Assembly (NCBI GenBank): GCA_030144725.1
Contig: JASKMD010000019.1
Location: 3,160,179 to 3,224,178 of the forward strand
Direction: 5' to 3'
Source of the DNA: Haematococcus lacustris
Taxonomy: Eukaryota; Chlorophyta; Chlorophyceae; Chlamydomonadales; Haematococcaceae
Length of the DNA stretch: 64,000 nt
Part shown: positions 12,639 through 22,134 of the stretch, piece by piece
Layout of the letters: the number at the start of each line of letters is the position of its first letter
Numbering within the stretch: position 1 is the first letter of the stretch
Made by a program: the position numbers and the translations under genes
Notes under the pieces: generated by a model
Databases searched by the model: none
Told to the model about the DNA's origin: nothing
The model's input: only the letters and a program-made list of their open reading frames with translations

Positions 12639-15600
12639 CTACACGCCGTACTCTGGTCCTTCACTTGTGACAGTGGCAGCCTGCAGCAGGCCGCGACGAG
12701 CTGCGGGCGACACAGCTGCATTGACGGCTGCCAGGGAAGCTGCCACGTTGATGGGCCTGAAGTACACGTTGCCAGTGAACAACGATTCCAACTCTGTCAC
12801 CTGCAGGGCGCAGGCAGGCAAACACAAGCTTGGATCACTAACACCTCACTAGCACACTGGCACAAGCACCTCAAGCCTGGATCACCTTGCCCCAAAGCAC
12901 CTCACCTAATGACCGGTAAAGGCACCGGAGCAACACCCAATGAGGGGTGTGACTCAGACTGAGTCACCCAGGTGACTGCTCAATGGTTGGCTTGGCTGGG
13001 CATTGGCTGGGCAGAGCAGGGCTGGGCAGAGCAGGGCTGGGCAGGGCAGAGCAGGGCAGAGCAGGGCTGGGCAGAGCAGGGTGAGTGACCTGTGCATGTG
13101 CTGGTGGACTCACCGTCATGGTCAGGAGTCGGCTCTCAATGTCGGCCGACCCGTAGGTGATGCTTACCACACCCTCGGTGCTGACATGCAGTCCGGTCAC
13201 AAACGCAACAAAGGCGCTGCGGACCTGCTTCACACATCACAAGCATGCACCAGTATGGTCAAGTATGGGGCCGCATATAAAACAAGATAGCCACGTGCAC
13301 CTGCAATTGTGAAAGGGAGGTAGCAGGCCAGAACCTGACGTGTCATGACAACGTACTCCTGCTGGCTTTAGATAGGATTTGAGCTAGGGTTTAGGGTTAG
13401 GGTTCAGGATTAGGGTTTAGAAATTGTGCTGTAGGGATCAGGGTTAAGGTTCAAGGTTTATAACTTGGGGTTAACTGTTAAGGTTCAGGATTGGGTTTGA
13501 TTAAATATCTAAGATCCAGGGTTGGGACTGGGTTAAGGATAGGGTCTAGTTAGGGTCAGTGATATGTTCCAGCCAGCATGGCTCACTGTGTAGGTCTGGT
13601 TGTACACGAGCGGGAGCTCATCGCTGATGGCCTGAATGGCAAAAGGCGGCTGCGTTGCTGTCTTGTACGCAAAGTGGCGGTACAACCGGGTCCTCCCGCC
13701 ATCAAACCTGCACCATGGAACCCACCACAGGAGCACATGAGGCAGCTCAGCAACAGCAACAGCCAGTGTCCTCACAGCCCAGCGTAGCCTAGCTCCACAG
13801 CATGCCCAGCAGCAACCTACCAGGCTGGCTGCTTAGCAGTGCAACAAAACCAAGTTCACAACCAACCACCCAACCAAAAACCACCACCAAAGACAAAAGC
13901 AGCAGCAGGGGGGCCAACATGCTCGTCCAGGCGTCTATGCTGACCTGACGGGTGCCACTCAGCTCACCGCTCTATGTGATGCATGATGCCCAGGTAGTAG
14001 GCTGAGCCACGGGCTAGATGAGGGGGCACATACACAATGGGTGGACCACCATGGACGTCAAATCTCTGAAATCTCTGCATGAGGGTGTTGTTGCGGGTGG
14101 TCCACCTGGGCGGCAGCCAACACACGCGTGCTAAGGAACCCCTGTGCATTTTGGCAGAGACAGGGTTAGTGCCCACCTGATGCTGGTGCTGATGCGTTGG
14201 TCATGCGCTGTTTATATGCTGGTCATGCCCGCTGATGGACCTTTATAAGACAACTACGCAGTTGAGGAGCAGGGGCGCGGTTAGTTTATTACTCCATGTT
14301 CATTACTCCGTGAGAATTAGCCGTGAACACCCCAAGTTGGTCATGCATGTAGATTCCTGGTAGATAAGATGCTTCTGAACCTGGTCCTGACTGGGTCCTG
14401 ACTAGTTCCCCTGTACTTTTAAGGGAGCATCAGCAGCGACAGCTGCGACAAGCCTGCTGTAAGATCATGGTTGTTATGCCAAAACAAAGTCGCCCCAGCT
14501 CCTCACACAATGCTGGCCCAGTTCACTGGTGTGGTGTAGATGTGCTGGTGAAATGTTGGGTATGATGCTGTCAAATGATCAAATCGACAATCAACCATGC
14601 TGATGGTAATGTGAGCAGTTTAATGGCCCATCGCTGTTCTATGCAAGGCCGCTCTGCTGCTGCAACACCCCGCCCCTGGTGAGCCCTGGCCGCCCCTGGT
14701 GAGCCCTGCGCTCTAGTCAGTGTGTAGCAGTGGGTAGTCTGGTGGCTACCCTGTGGGGTTGTTTGGCGGTGTGACCTACATGTGGGTTGCTGAGCCGTTG
14801 GGGTGTAGCTGGTAGATCATGTGAGGGTGCACCATGTAGGTCACCAGCAGCTGCTCTTCTTGCGAGGCCATGTCCTGAGGAGCCAGCACAACAACCTGGT
14901 CGGGCTAGTGAGTCCTGTTGGATGATCTGGGTGGTGTGCTGATGGCGTGCTGATGGCATGCTGATAGCTTTGGCAATGGGAAGGCGGTAGGCGGTAGGGG
15001 GTATGGCACAACGGAATAGAGCTGGCAAGGCTTTGCTTTAGGTGTTGTGGAGGAGACAGGCACCACAAAGCACGGCACAGGGCTGGATGGCACACCTTGT
15101 GTACAAATGGCATAGAAGGGAGTAGGGAGTAGGAGTAAGAGTAGGAGTAAGAAAAGGAGGTGGAGTAGGAATAGGGAGTAGGGAGCTAAGGTTGATAGGA
15201 GGAAAGTAGGAAAGGGTTATTGGCGCACCTTGTATACAAATGGCATCCAGTTCTTCTCCATCACAAACGTGGCATCCTTGCTGTATGTGTGGTTGCTGCC
15301 TGTAGGGAGCAGGGCAAGGGGGTCCCTGGCCGCCAGGTTCCAAGGGTCGCTGGCGGGCAGCAGTGGGTCGGCCCTCACCTGCAACACGGCAGCCAGCATG
15401 GTGTCAGGTGCTGCAGGGGCACAAGGCGAACCCTACAGTGACTACAGTCAGGCCAGTCAGGCCAGTGCCATGCACTAAAGATGGTGATGAGGATAATGAG
15501 AATGGTGACAGCTGTGGAGCAAGGCACAAGCGGAGCAGCAGAGGAGCAGCAGCTGCAGAGGGCAGCCCACCAGGTGACCCACCTGAGCAAGCCACTGGTG

Positions 15601-16461
15601 GTACACGATGAGATCAGTGCAGGAGTGTGACTTGGACGATCGCTGAGGCTTTCGACCAAAGATAGCATACACTCCCTTGCCAGGCCACACCCACAACTGC
15701 AGGCAGCATAGTAGTCAAGCATTGCATGCAGCCAGCATGGCTCAGCTGGTATTGTATGAATTGGAGAGTGAGACAATGCCTTCATAGCTTAGAGGCTGAG
15801 GCAACTGATCATGAACATCAGCCTGGCAATCAGCCCCAGGGGACAAACCAACATGCGTTGTCAGTCAATTGAAAACTGCATGATGCGCATCATAGATGAG
15901 GTGACAGGCCAGCTATGCGAGCATGTCATGCTGCTCAGACTGTGCGGTAGCCGTGCACATTGACTGCTGGGAAACAAATGGCACAATGTACTTGACACAG
16001 ATACTATCATGCTACAGCAGCTCACCTTCACATCACCCAACCCCGCTACATCCACCTTTCCGGCACGCACACGCTTATCAAAGGTACATTCACTGAATCG
16101 GCTGCGCCAAGGGTGAAATGGTGTACTGCATGCAGAAAAAGGACATGTGAACCCATCAGGTTACCAGGCTAGTGATGGCAGCTTCAACCTGCACCCCACT
16201 CTGCCCCTACCCTGCTTACCATGAAAGGTTTACTGAGCTGCGCCCTGAGCACAGAAATAGGCTGTTAATCCACCATGTCGTCTCGCGCTTCCGTTTGAAG
16301 TCGGTTGTCTTGGCTGCGCTAATATGGTCCCCATGATATTCCACGAGAGATGGATTGCACCATCTATCTTTTGCCCAGGCTAGCTTGATGTCTTGTGCTG
16401 CCCAGCATTCCGTGATTAGCAAAGTCAAAGCTAAAGTCAAAGCTGATGCGGCACGCGACAT
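12639..16461 (-). CDS. Secreted five-bladed beta-propeller-like (GH43/GH130-like) protein
   Basis: Nine exons: 16461-16220, 16125-16026, 15696-15583, 15378-15229, 14874-14780, 14105-13968, 13707-13587, 13224-13114 and 12800-12639. All introns are GT-AG and phase closes to 410 residues. The N-terminus MSRAASALTLALTLLITECWA is a clear signal peptide. Blade-like motifs follow in the order of glycosidase-type five-bladed propellers: RWCNPSLVEYHGD, then MEKNWMPFVYK, LLVTYMVHPHMIYQLHPNG, GSAYYLGIMHH, LYRHFAYKTATQPPFAI, and VVSITYGSADIESRLL. Five N-glycosylation sequons (NLS, NHT, NGS, NNT, NQT) fit passage through the ER and export or Golgi retention. Similar uncharacterised proteins are common in chlorophytes. 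A glycan-acting role (hydrolase, phosphorylase or transferase) is inference from fold-like motifs; I cannot assign catalytic residues. The start is set by the signal peptide. Confidence 0.8.
13389..13560. repeat. Degenerate telomere-like repeats in intron 7
   Basis: Many decayed GGGTTTAGGG, GGGTTAGGG and GGGTTCAGG motifs fill much of intron 7 of the beta-propeller gene. They look like an old, mutated telomere-type array. Confidence 0.6.
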
Positions 16462-17038
16462 AGCTACGAAGCATACGCGCGCTGTACTTGGGCAGTGCTT
16501 AATGCGGCCAGGGCGCTCTCGAGCTCGCGCACTTTAGCGAGCCCCAGATTGGCCCATGTGACCCCAGATGCCATGTGGCGGCCTTGAGTGCATCTGAGCC
16601 TCTTGCGTACTCGTGCGACGACATAAGTAAGGATGCCAGCAGGAAAGAAACGGTACAGGCTGAGATACCGTGTCGTTGTGGAGTGCAGGCCCCGTAGAAA
16701 CTGCTGAACAGCAATAGAGGCTGCCTATTATACAGACAAGCTTAGCATAGTGTGAGTAAAGCTGTTCAAATGATAGAAGGATGCAGAGATGAAGGATGCA
16801 GTAATGTAGAGCTGCGGGGGTCGTTGTGAGTGAAAGAACCAGGAAGCCCGCATACTCCTAAATCAAACTGCAAGCTGTAAAGCCAGGACAGGAGGAAGAG
16901 TCCATGTATCCCTGACAGTGCCTTTCATATATCTCATTCTCCATTCACGACTTTGTGCTTGTCATCGTCCTTGATCGTCAACTAGCGATCTGCTGCCCAG
17001 CCCTGTCGTGATACTTGACACAGCCTACTAATCAGATC
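16462..17038. promoter_or_regulatory. Divergent intergenic region
   Basis: This 577-bp gap separates two divergently transcribed genes and must hold both promoters and 5' UTRs. I see no clear TATA box or named element. Confidence 0.4.
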
Positions 17039-17687
17039 ATGGCTCTGTCGCGCGCTGCATCGCAATTGTTTAGGACACTCCCGCAGCCAGTTGGCTTCAG
17101 GTGCATGAGCGTGGATGGTGTCAAGAGCTTTTCCGAGAAGGGCAAGGTGGCGGAGGACATGTTCTTCACCCAGGAGGACAAGCGGCTGTTCGCTAAGCTC
17201 CTGAACAAAGGCGCGCATAGGACGTGTAGCAGCCGCATGTATTCTTAACTAGGCTTTCGGGGCGCGTTGATTGAGGGTTGAACTAGATGCTTTCTGCAGT
17301 GAAATCCCAGAGCGACACAGTGGACACTCACGCTGCAGCAGGGGCTCAGGCCGCGGAGAACTCAGCTCTTAATGCTATTGTGGCGAAGGCAAGTAGCCAC
17401 GAGCTGTGTGGGCTCAGCTGAGATGCTTAGGAGACTGGCTGGCAGGGAAGTGAGCAAGCACACAGAGGGAGGAAGGGAAGGAAGGAAAAGATACACCCTC
17501 AACAAGCTAGCTGATTGTGCTTGCCATGACCAGGATTCCTACTCCTGTGGTGTAAGAGGTTAGGCTAGTGGCTGCAACTGATCATGTATGGCCCAGGTTT
17601 GACAGCTGCCGTGCCTCCTGCATGCAGTACAAGATGAGCTCATCGGACATCCAGGCTTTGCTGGCATGGAAGCACACCCATTACTAG
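17039..17687 (+). CDS. IF1-like small mitochondrial protein (ATPase-inhibitor type, tentative)
   Basis: Three exons, 17039-17210, 17300-17388 and 17628-17687, give 106 residues. The N-terminus MALSRAASQLFRTLPQPVGF is Arg/Ser/Ala-rich without acids, as in a mitochondrial presequence. The core VKSFSEKGKVAEDMFFTQEDKR is followed by a short Lys-rich helix and a C-terminal YKMSSSDIQALLAWKHTHY. FSEKG..AE..FF..ED resembles the inhibitory segment of F1-ATPase inhibitor IF1 homologues; length also fits, but this is from memory. Both introns appear to use GC donors: GCAAGT at 17389 is the only in-phase donor for intron 2. For intron 1, a GC donor at 17211 gives NKVKSQSD; a GT donor a few bases downstream is the alternative and would insert a few residues. 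Confidence 0.6.
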
Positions 17688-17870
17688 AGATGAATCGCTA
17701 TGCCAAGCTCTACCACCACAGACATGGCGCTGACAGAAACCGTACTGGAGGGGTACTGCAAGTGTTTTGAACACTGCCAGCCAGCCAGTACAGCACACGG
17801 TTGCCAGCATGAATGTCAACTATGATGACATGGTGGCAGCTGTGAGTTCACCATGCTGGGTGAGGGAGCA
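17665..17870. repeat. Dispersed repeat related to MYND-gene introns
   Basis: Two blocks recur elsewhere at roughly 75-80% identity by eye. The block near 17676-17745 resembles 47275-47345. The block near 17782-17870 (ATGGTGGCAGCTGT core) resembles 46100-46180. The first block overlaps the end of the IF1-like gene. Confidence 0.5.
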
Positions 17871-18288
17871 GAAATCGTACTGGTTTGTGCCACACCTTCA
17901 GCTTGTCCTTGCTTACTGAGTTTTGCATGTATGCGAGCAGCTCATTGCGCAGATGGTGTTGACTGTTGTAATGTCATAACGTGTCATCCCATATCGTGCC
18001 GACTGCATGGCCCACTGTGTGCCGACCACGTGGCAGTGCTATGGCTCTAGGGCCGCAGGGCTGGTGCAGGGCCAGACAGTCGTGGCCAGTGTCACTGTGC
18101 CTGGCCGTGTGGCAGTGTCTTGCTTTCAAAACTGGACACCAAGAGCTGGACCCCCTCTTGGATCTCCTCCCGCCCCTTCTCTTGGACATGCAGCCAACCT
18201 GGACACACAGCCAGTGCACCCTACTAGCTAACCCAGCCCCAGCTCCAACAGGGTGCAACTGGCCAGCTAAGTCTAGCTGCACCCTCAG
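17688..18288. other. No gene recognised
   Basis: Likely 3' UTR of the IF1-like gene plus repeat-derived sequence. A short MNVNYDDMVAA reading at 17811 before a GTGAGT lies inside the dispersed repeat and is not taken as an exon. Confidence 0.4.
17967..17971 (+). terminator. Possible TGTAA polyadenylation signal
   Basis: TGTAA is the usual green-algal poly(A) signal; this one is 280 bp past the IF1-like stop codon. A 5-mer match is weak evidence. Confidence 0.25.
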
Positions 18289-18500
18289 CCCAGGCCCATG
18301 GGGCAGCAGTAGCAGAGGCTGCGGAGGAGGAGGATGCGTACCACCTGCTGCCACCGCCCTCACCAGAGGGCCTGTCCAGAGAGGAGATCAAGGCAACTAT
18401 GAAAAGTGAAACACAGAGCAGACTCCTCGATGGCAGGCTGCTTAGCTTGCAATTCATGCTACAGCAGGCAAAAATGTTAAAGGAAAAACATAACCAGTAG
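18289..18500 (+). CDS. Possible terminal exon of an unidentified gene
   Basis: After a CAG acceptor the frame reads AQAHGAAVAEAAEEEDAYHL, then PSPEGLSREEIKATM and an amphipathic C-terminal helix (LLSLQFMLQQAKMLKEKHNQ) to a TAG. Composition is coding-like, but I cannot find the upstream exons and recognise no family. A gene fragment or pseudogene is equally likely. Confidence 0.3.
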
Positions 18501-18958
18501 GCAGTAAGTGAGAGATCACTGGATGTTGTCCCACTGCATGGACCACTGCCTCACCTAAGCTAGTCCCGCCGCCCTCCCTCCCCCTTCCCAGGAACCCCAC
18601 CTGCTCAGGCCAACAAAACTTCCCCACTTCCCCTTGCCCAGGCTCAGGCCCGCAGCCGGACCACCTGACTGACCCAGTCAGGCATGGGCCATTCTGCCCA
18701 GGCTCACTTGGGTTTTCATGGTGCCGGTAGCGGACATGGTCAGAGTCATGCAAGCCATGCAAGCGGAGACCGTGTTCAGCCTCCACCTGCCGCACCTAGC
18801 CCAAGGCTGCCACCCCAGGCCCCCTTATGGGGCAGGTGGCTGGTCTTGGACATATATACATATATGCCGAAACTTCCAGCACATTGTTTGCACATGGAAT
18901 GTACAGCTCCCTCTTGAAGCACGTTGGAAATTTACAGCTGCAGGGGACTTCAGGCCAA
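18501..18958. other. No gene recognised
   Basis: Short frames only; no motif, splice chain or array. Confidence 0.4.
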
Positions 18959-19118
18959 CAAAACTTATTCAACACGGAACAACATGTTGGGCTGTGGGTA
19001 ATCTCACTCAGCTACTACAAACACGTTGTAGCATCCTCGGTCGCACCCTTGATGACTGCAAACCTCACATAGATGGCACTTTCACAACAGACCACTGGGC
19101 TCCTCATCAAAACTAACA
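18959..19118. repeat. Dispersed repeat R1, copy 1
   Basis: Starts CTTATTCAACACGGAACAAC and ends four bases from the Fanzor-like copy A stop codon. It recurs at 33107-33258 (same orientation, highly similar, preceded by a partial copy at about 33040) and as a shorter inverted copy at 62101-62176. Confidence 0.8.
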
Positions 19119-19121
19119 GCA

Positions 19122-22100
19122 TTATGGTTTGTAAGGCTGACAGCCTGTGCAAACTACTAGGGCCTCTGCATTGTTGCGGGCCCCGCCATCAATGCCCCGC
19201 CGGTACTCTGCAGCCCGGTGCAACCACTGCCTGCCCTTGGGCAGCCGGTCATTGACCCGCTTGTAGCGCTGCTGGTACTCATCGCCAATGGCAGGCAGAG
19301 CCTCAAGGTCCGTCCAGCTGCACAGCTCTATTGGGCGCTGCCTGCTCTCCCCAATGCGCTGCATGTTCAGGCACCCGTTGGTGTCCAGCCACCTGCCCCC
19401 TGGGGGGGCCTGGGGTGGTGGGACTGGGCCAGGTGCTGCAGGGAGGGGCTGGGCCTGGGCTGGGGGAGGGGGGGGGGCCTGGGCAGGGGGGGCCTGGGCT
19501 GGGGGTGGGGTGGGGGGCTGGGCAGGGGCAGGGGGAAGTGGGGCCTGGGCTGGGGGAGGGGGGGGGGGGCTGGGCTGGGGCAGGGGGAGGGGGGTCCTGG
19601 GCTGGGGGAAGGGGGGGGTCCTGGGCAGGGGCAGGGGGGTCCTGGGCTGGGGGAGGGGGAGGGGGGGCCTGGGCGGGGGGAGGGGGCGGAGGGTTGAGCG
19701 GCACCTGATGGCACCACGACAGGCCCCGCACATACTTCGCATGCCGCAGGCTCCAGGCTGGGCGCACCAGCCGCGGAATGACCTGGCCAGCTGGGGGTAC
19801 CCAGTCTGCAGGCCTTGGCTGGTTAGGTGGCAGGTGCAGCTCACAAGGCTGGCGGGCATGCACTGAGGAGCTGACACGGCTGGTGCGGAACTCATCCACA
19901 ATCACCAACCTGTCAGGCCTGGGATCTGCGCTGGGCCTGCTGGGCTGCTGCACCACCCTGCGAAACCCCTCCCGCACCGCCCCAGCCTTCCACCCACCCT
20001 GGCTGAAGTTGCCCGCTCCCAGGAACACCGCCACTCCCCTCTCCTGGTGGTAGTAGTGGCGTGACCCACTTCATCCCATTCACCACCTGCAAGTCAGGGT
20101 CAGGGTCAGGGTCAGGGTCAGGGTCAGGGTCAGGGTCAGGGTCAGGGTCAGGGTCAGGGTCAGGGTCAGGGTCAGGGTCAGGGTCAGGGTCAGGGTCAGG
20201 GTCAGGGTCAGGGTCAGGGTCAGGGTCAGGGTCAGGGTCAGGGTCAGGGTCAGGTCAGGTTAAGGGGTTAGGGTCATACCTTCTTGCAAAAGGCCTCAAT
20301 GACGTGATCCTGGGCATGGTGCAGCCCCAACCGCTGCCTGCGCCAGCGTGGCCTTAGGTACTCCTCCCACAGTGCGTCCCAGGTGGCTTTGAGGGCCAGG
20401 ATGTGGGCCTGCAGGCTGTCTAGGGTGATGCCAGCTTGGGTAGCGGCTGCCAACTGCTGCAGCTGTGGTTGGATGGCAGCTGACCACCGCGCTGTGTCCT
20501 GCTGGGCTTTGGTAAGCCCACTGTCATGTTTGAGCTGCCCCTTGCTCAGCTCCCACTCCCACTGCCTAAGCACCTGACCTGTGACTGGGTGTCGCTGTGC
20601 ATGCCCTGCCTTGATGGCCTGGGTGACACCTGGGTCCACCCCAACAGCAATGTGGGTGGCTGGGTCGTAGTCGGTGGTGGCTGTGAGCTTACGCCCAATG
20701 AAGGGCAGCTCCACTGGCTCTGTGCCTGCCTGGCTGCGCACAAAGTGCACTGAGATGCTGACCCCGTCTGTCTCTACCCTACGCGCAAACTCCCAGCCGC
20801 TGTTCTGCAACTGGCTGTACTGGATGAACTGCTGCCAATGAGCCAGGCTGTCAGCCTCAAACCGTCGCTGTGTCAGGTCGGTCATGCCTACGTCAGTCAG
20901 CAGCCCATGCAGCACCCTGTCATCAATGACAAAGTGGCAGGCCCGCACCCCCACCATGGGGAGCATGGTGAAGGGGCGCGGGCAGGTGTCATGGGGTGTC
21001 TGCCAGCCCTCTAGGCTGCGGTTGACGAACAGTGCATAGCGCACCCTCTTCTCTAAGGGCAGCCTGCCCGCCCCGCCCCTTTCCTATGGAGTCCTGTCCC
21101 TCCCGCCACTGGGCCGGCAGCCCCAGCAGCCTACGATGATTTGCCACCTCTTCCTTCCACCTAGGCTGCCGCAGCATGCTGTTGGGTGGCAAGCGCCACT
21201 TGTGCTCCCTGTCAGGCAGGCTGTAGTCTAGGCGGCCTAGCACCAGCTGGGGGAAATGCTTTTTCATTGCCCGGCTAACCCCCCCCTCCACTACCCCAAC
21301 CGCCTTGCACCACCAACTGATGAAGCGCCCCAGGTGCCGGTAGAGCTGCTGGATGCTGGTGATGATCTTCGTGGCGTTGGCATATAGGGAGTTGCCGTCC
21401 CCTAGCAGGTGCACCTCGTCCAGCTGCTTGAGCATGGCAATCGGCCAGGCGCTGCTGGGCTGCTCTAACACGGCCACCTCACCGGGCAGCAGCTTGATGC
21501 CGCGGTGGTGGGGGCCACGCATCAGATGCTCCAGCACACTAGCTTTGGTGAGCAGCTCCATGGCGTCCCTGATCTGTATCAACAGCTGTGGGTCCCAGAT
21601 GCCCAGCTGCACTGGGGGAGGCAGCTGGGCTGGGGCGGCTGCAGAGCGGGGGGAGGTGCGTGTGGCAAGGCGGGGGTGAGCATAAGGAGGGCAGGCTGGG
21701 TCAGGTGGGGGAGGGGGACCTGGGGCTGGACCTGCTGCTGGGAAGCCTGGAGTGGGCTGACCTAGGAGAGACTGGAGCAGCACAGCTAGACACAGGACAG
21801 CTGTTAGGCAGCATTGCTTGCTGCCCATGGTCATACGTTTGTTGACCTCTGCCACAACTGCGTCGACTTGCGCTGGGCTGAGATCAGGCCGGGCTGCCTC
21901 CACAAGTCCACGCAGGGCTGCCTTGATGACCTGGCGCCTCTCTGCAATGACTACCTTCACAGCCTGCCCCTGCTCCTGACCTTGCTGCCCACTGCCAATG
22001 GCAGCTGCAGACACGGGAAAGAACAGCTCATGCATCATCAGTTCTACGTCGCGTCGTCAGTTAGCTTCGGGGCCTTTCGCGGCTTACCGGCGTGCGGGGG

Positions 22101-22134
22101 AGACGGGGCGCTTGCGTTTCCTTTTCGGAGGCAT
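19122..22134 (-). CDS. Fanzor-like (eukaryotic TnpB-family) nuclease, copy A, probably decaying
   Basis: Exon one (22134-22088) reads MPPKRKRKRPVSPAR, an NLS-like basic start; a phase-consistent acceptor at 21991 leads into the body. Motifs in order: FARRVETDGVSISVHFV, RuvC-I-like AVGVDPGVTQAI (Asp codon 20636-20634), the long W-rich helix segment ending AFCKK at 20280, an intron, VAVFLGAGNFSQGG, then VIVDEFRTSR (candidate RuvC-II Glu) and [17 protein letters not shown] (RuvC-III-like). In Fanzor proteins the RuvC site is split this way and cleaves DNA under RNA guidance. Anomalies: the frame shifts near 21060 and near 20055, so it is a pseudogene or needs unrecognised splicing. The first zinc-ribbon CxxC is SxxV, and RuvC-III is two residues shorter than in copy C. 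The C-terminus after PRPIELCSW is diverged. Confidence 0.75.
19395..19695. repeat. G-rich minisatellite (Pro-rich linker in Fanzor A)
   Basis: Irregular [24 protein letters not shown] repeats. On the minus strand they encode PPPPAQAPP-type repeats between the decayed zinc ribbon and RuvC-III. Confidence 0.75.
20094..20255. repeat. (GGTCAG)n hexanucleotide array in Fanzor A intron
   Basis: About 26 nearly perfect GGTCAG units make up most of the intron that separates the RuvC-I half from the RuvC-II half of copy A. Confidence 0.95.

Noticed and set aside
15090..15115. A second copy of the MPFV(Y/H)K exon end as an alternative exon in the beta-propeller gene
   Set aside because: Only about 20 bp is shared and the rest of the exon is missing; it looks like a small local duplication.
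17811..17843. Start exon MNVNYDDMVAA of a new gene
   Set aside because: It lies in a sequence repeated at 46.1 kb without an open frame and has no downstream partner.
19218..19866. Gly/Trp-rich plus-strand frames over the Fanzor A linker
   Set aside because: They are antisense shadows of the Pro-rich minisatellite; the minus strand carries the conserved motifs.
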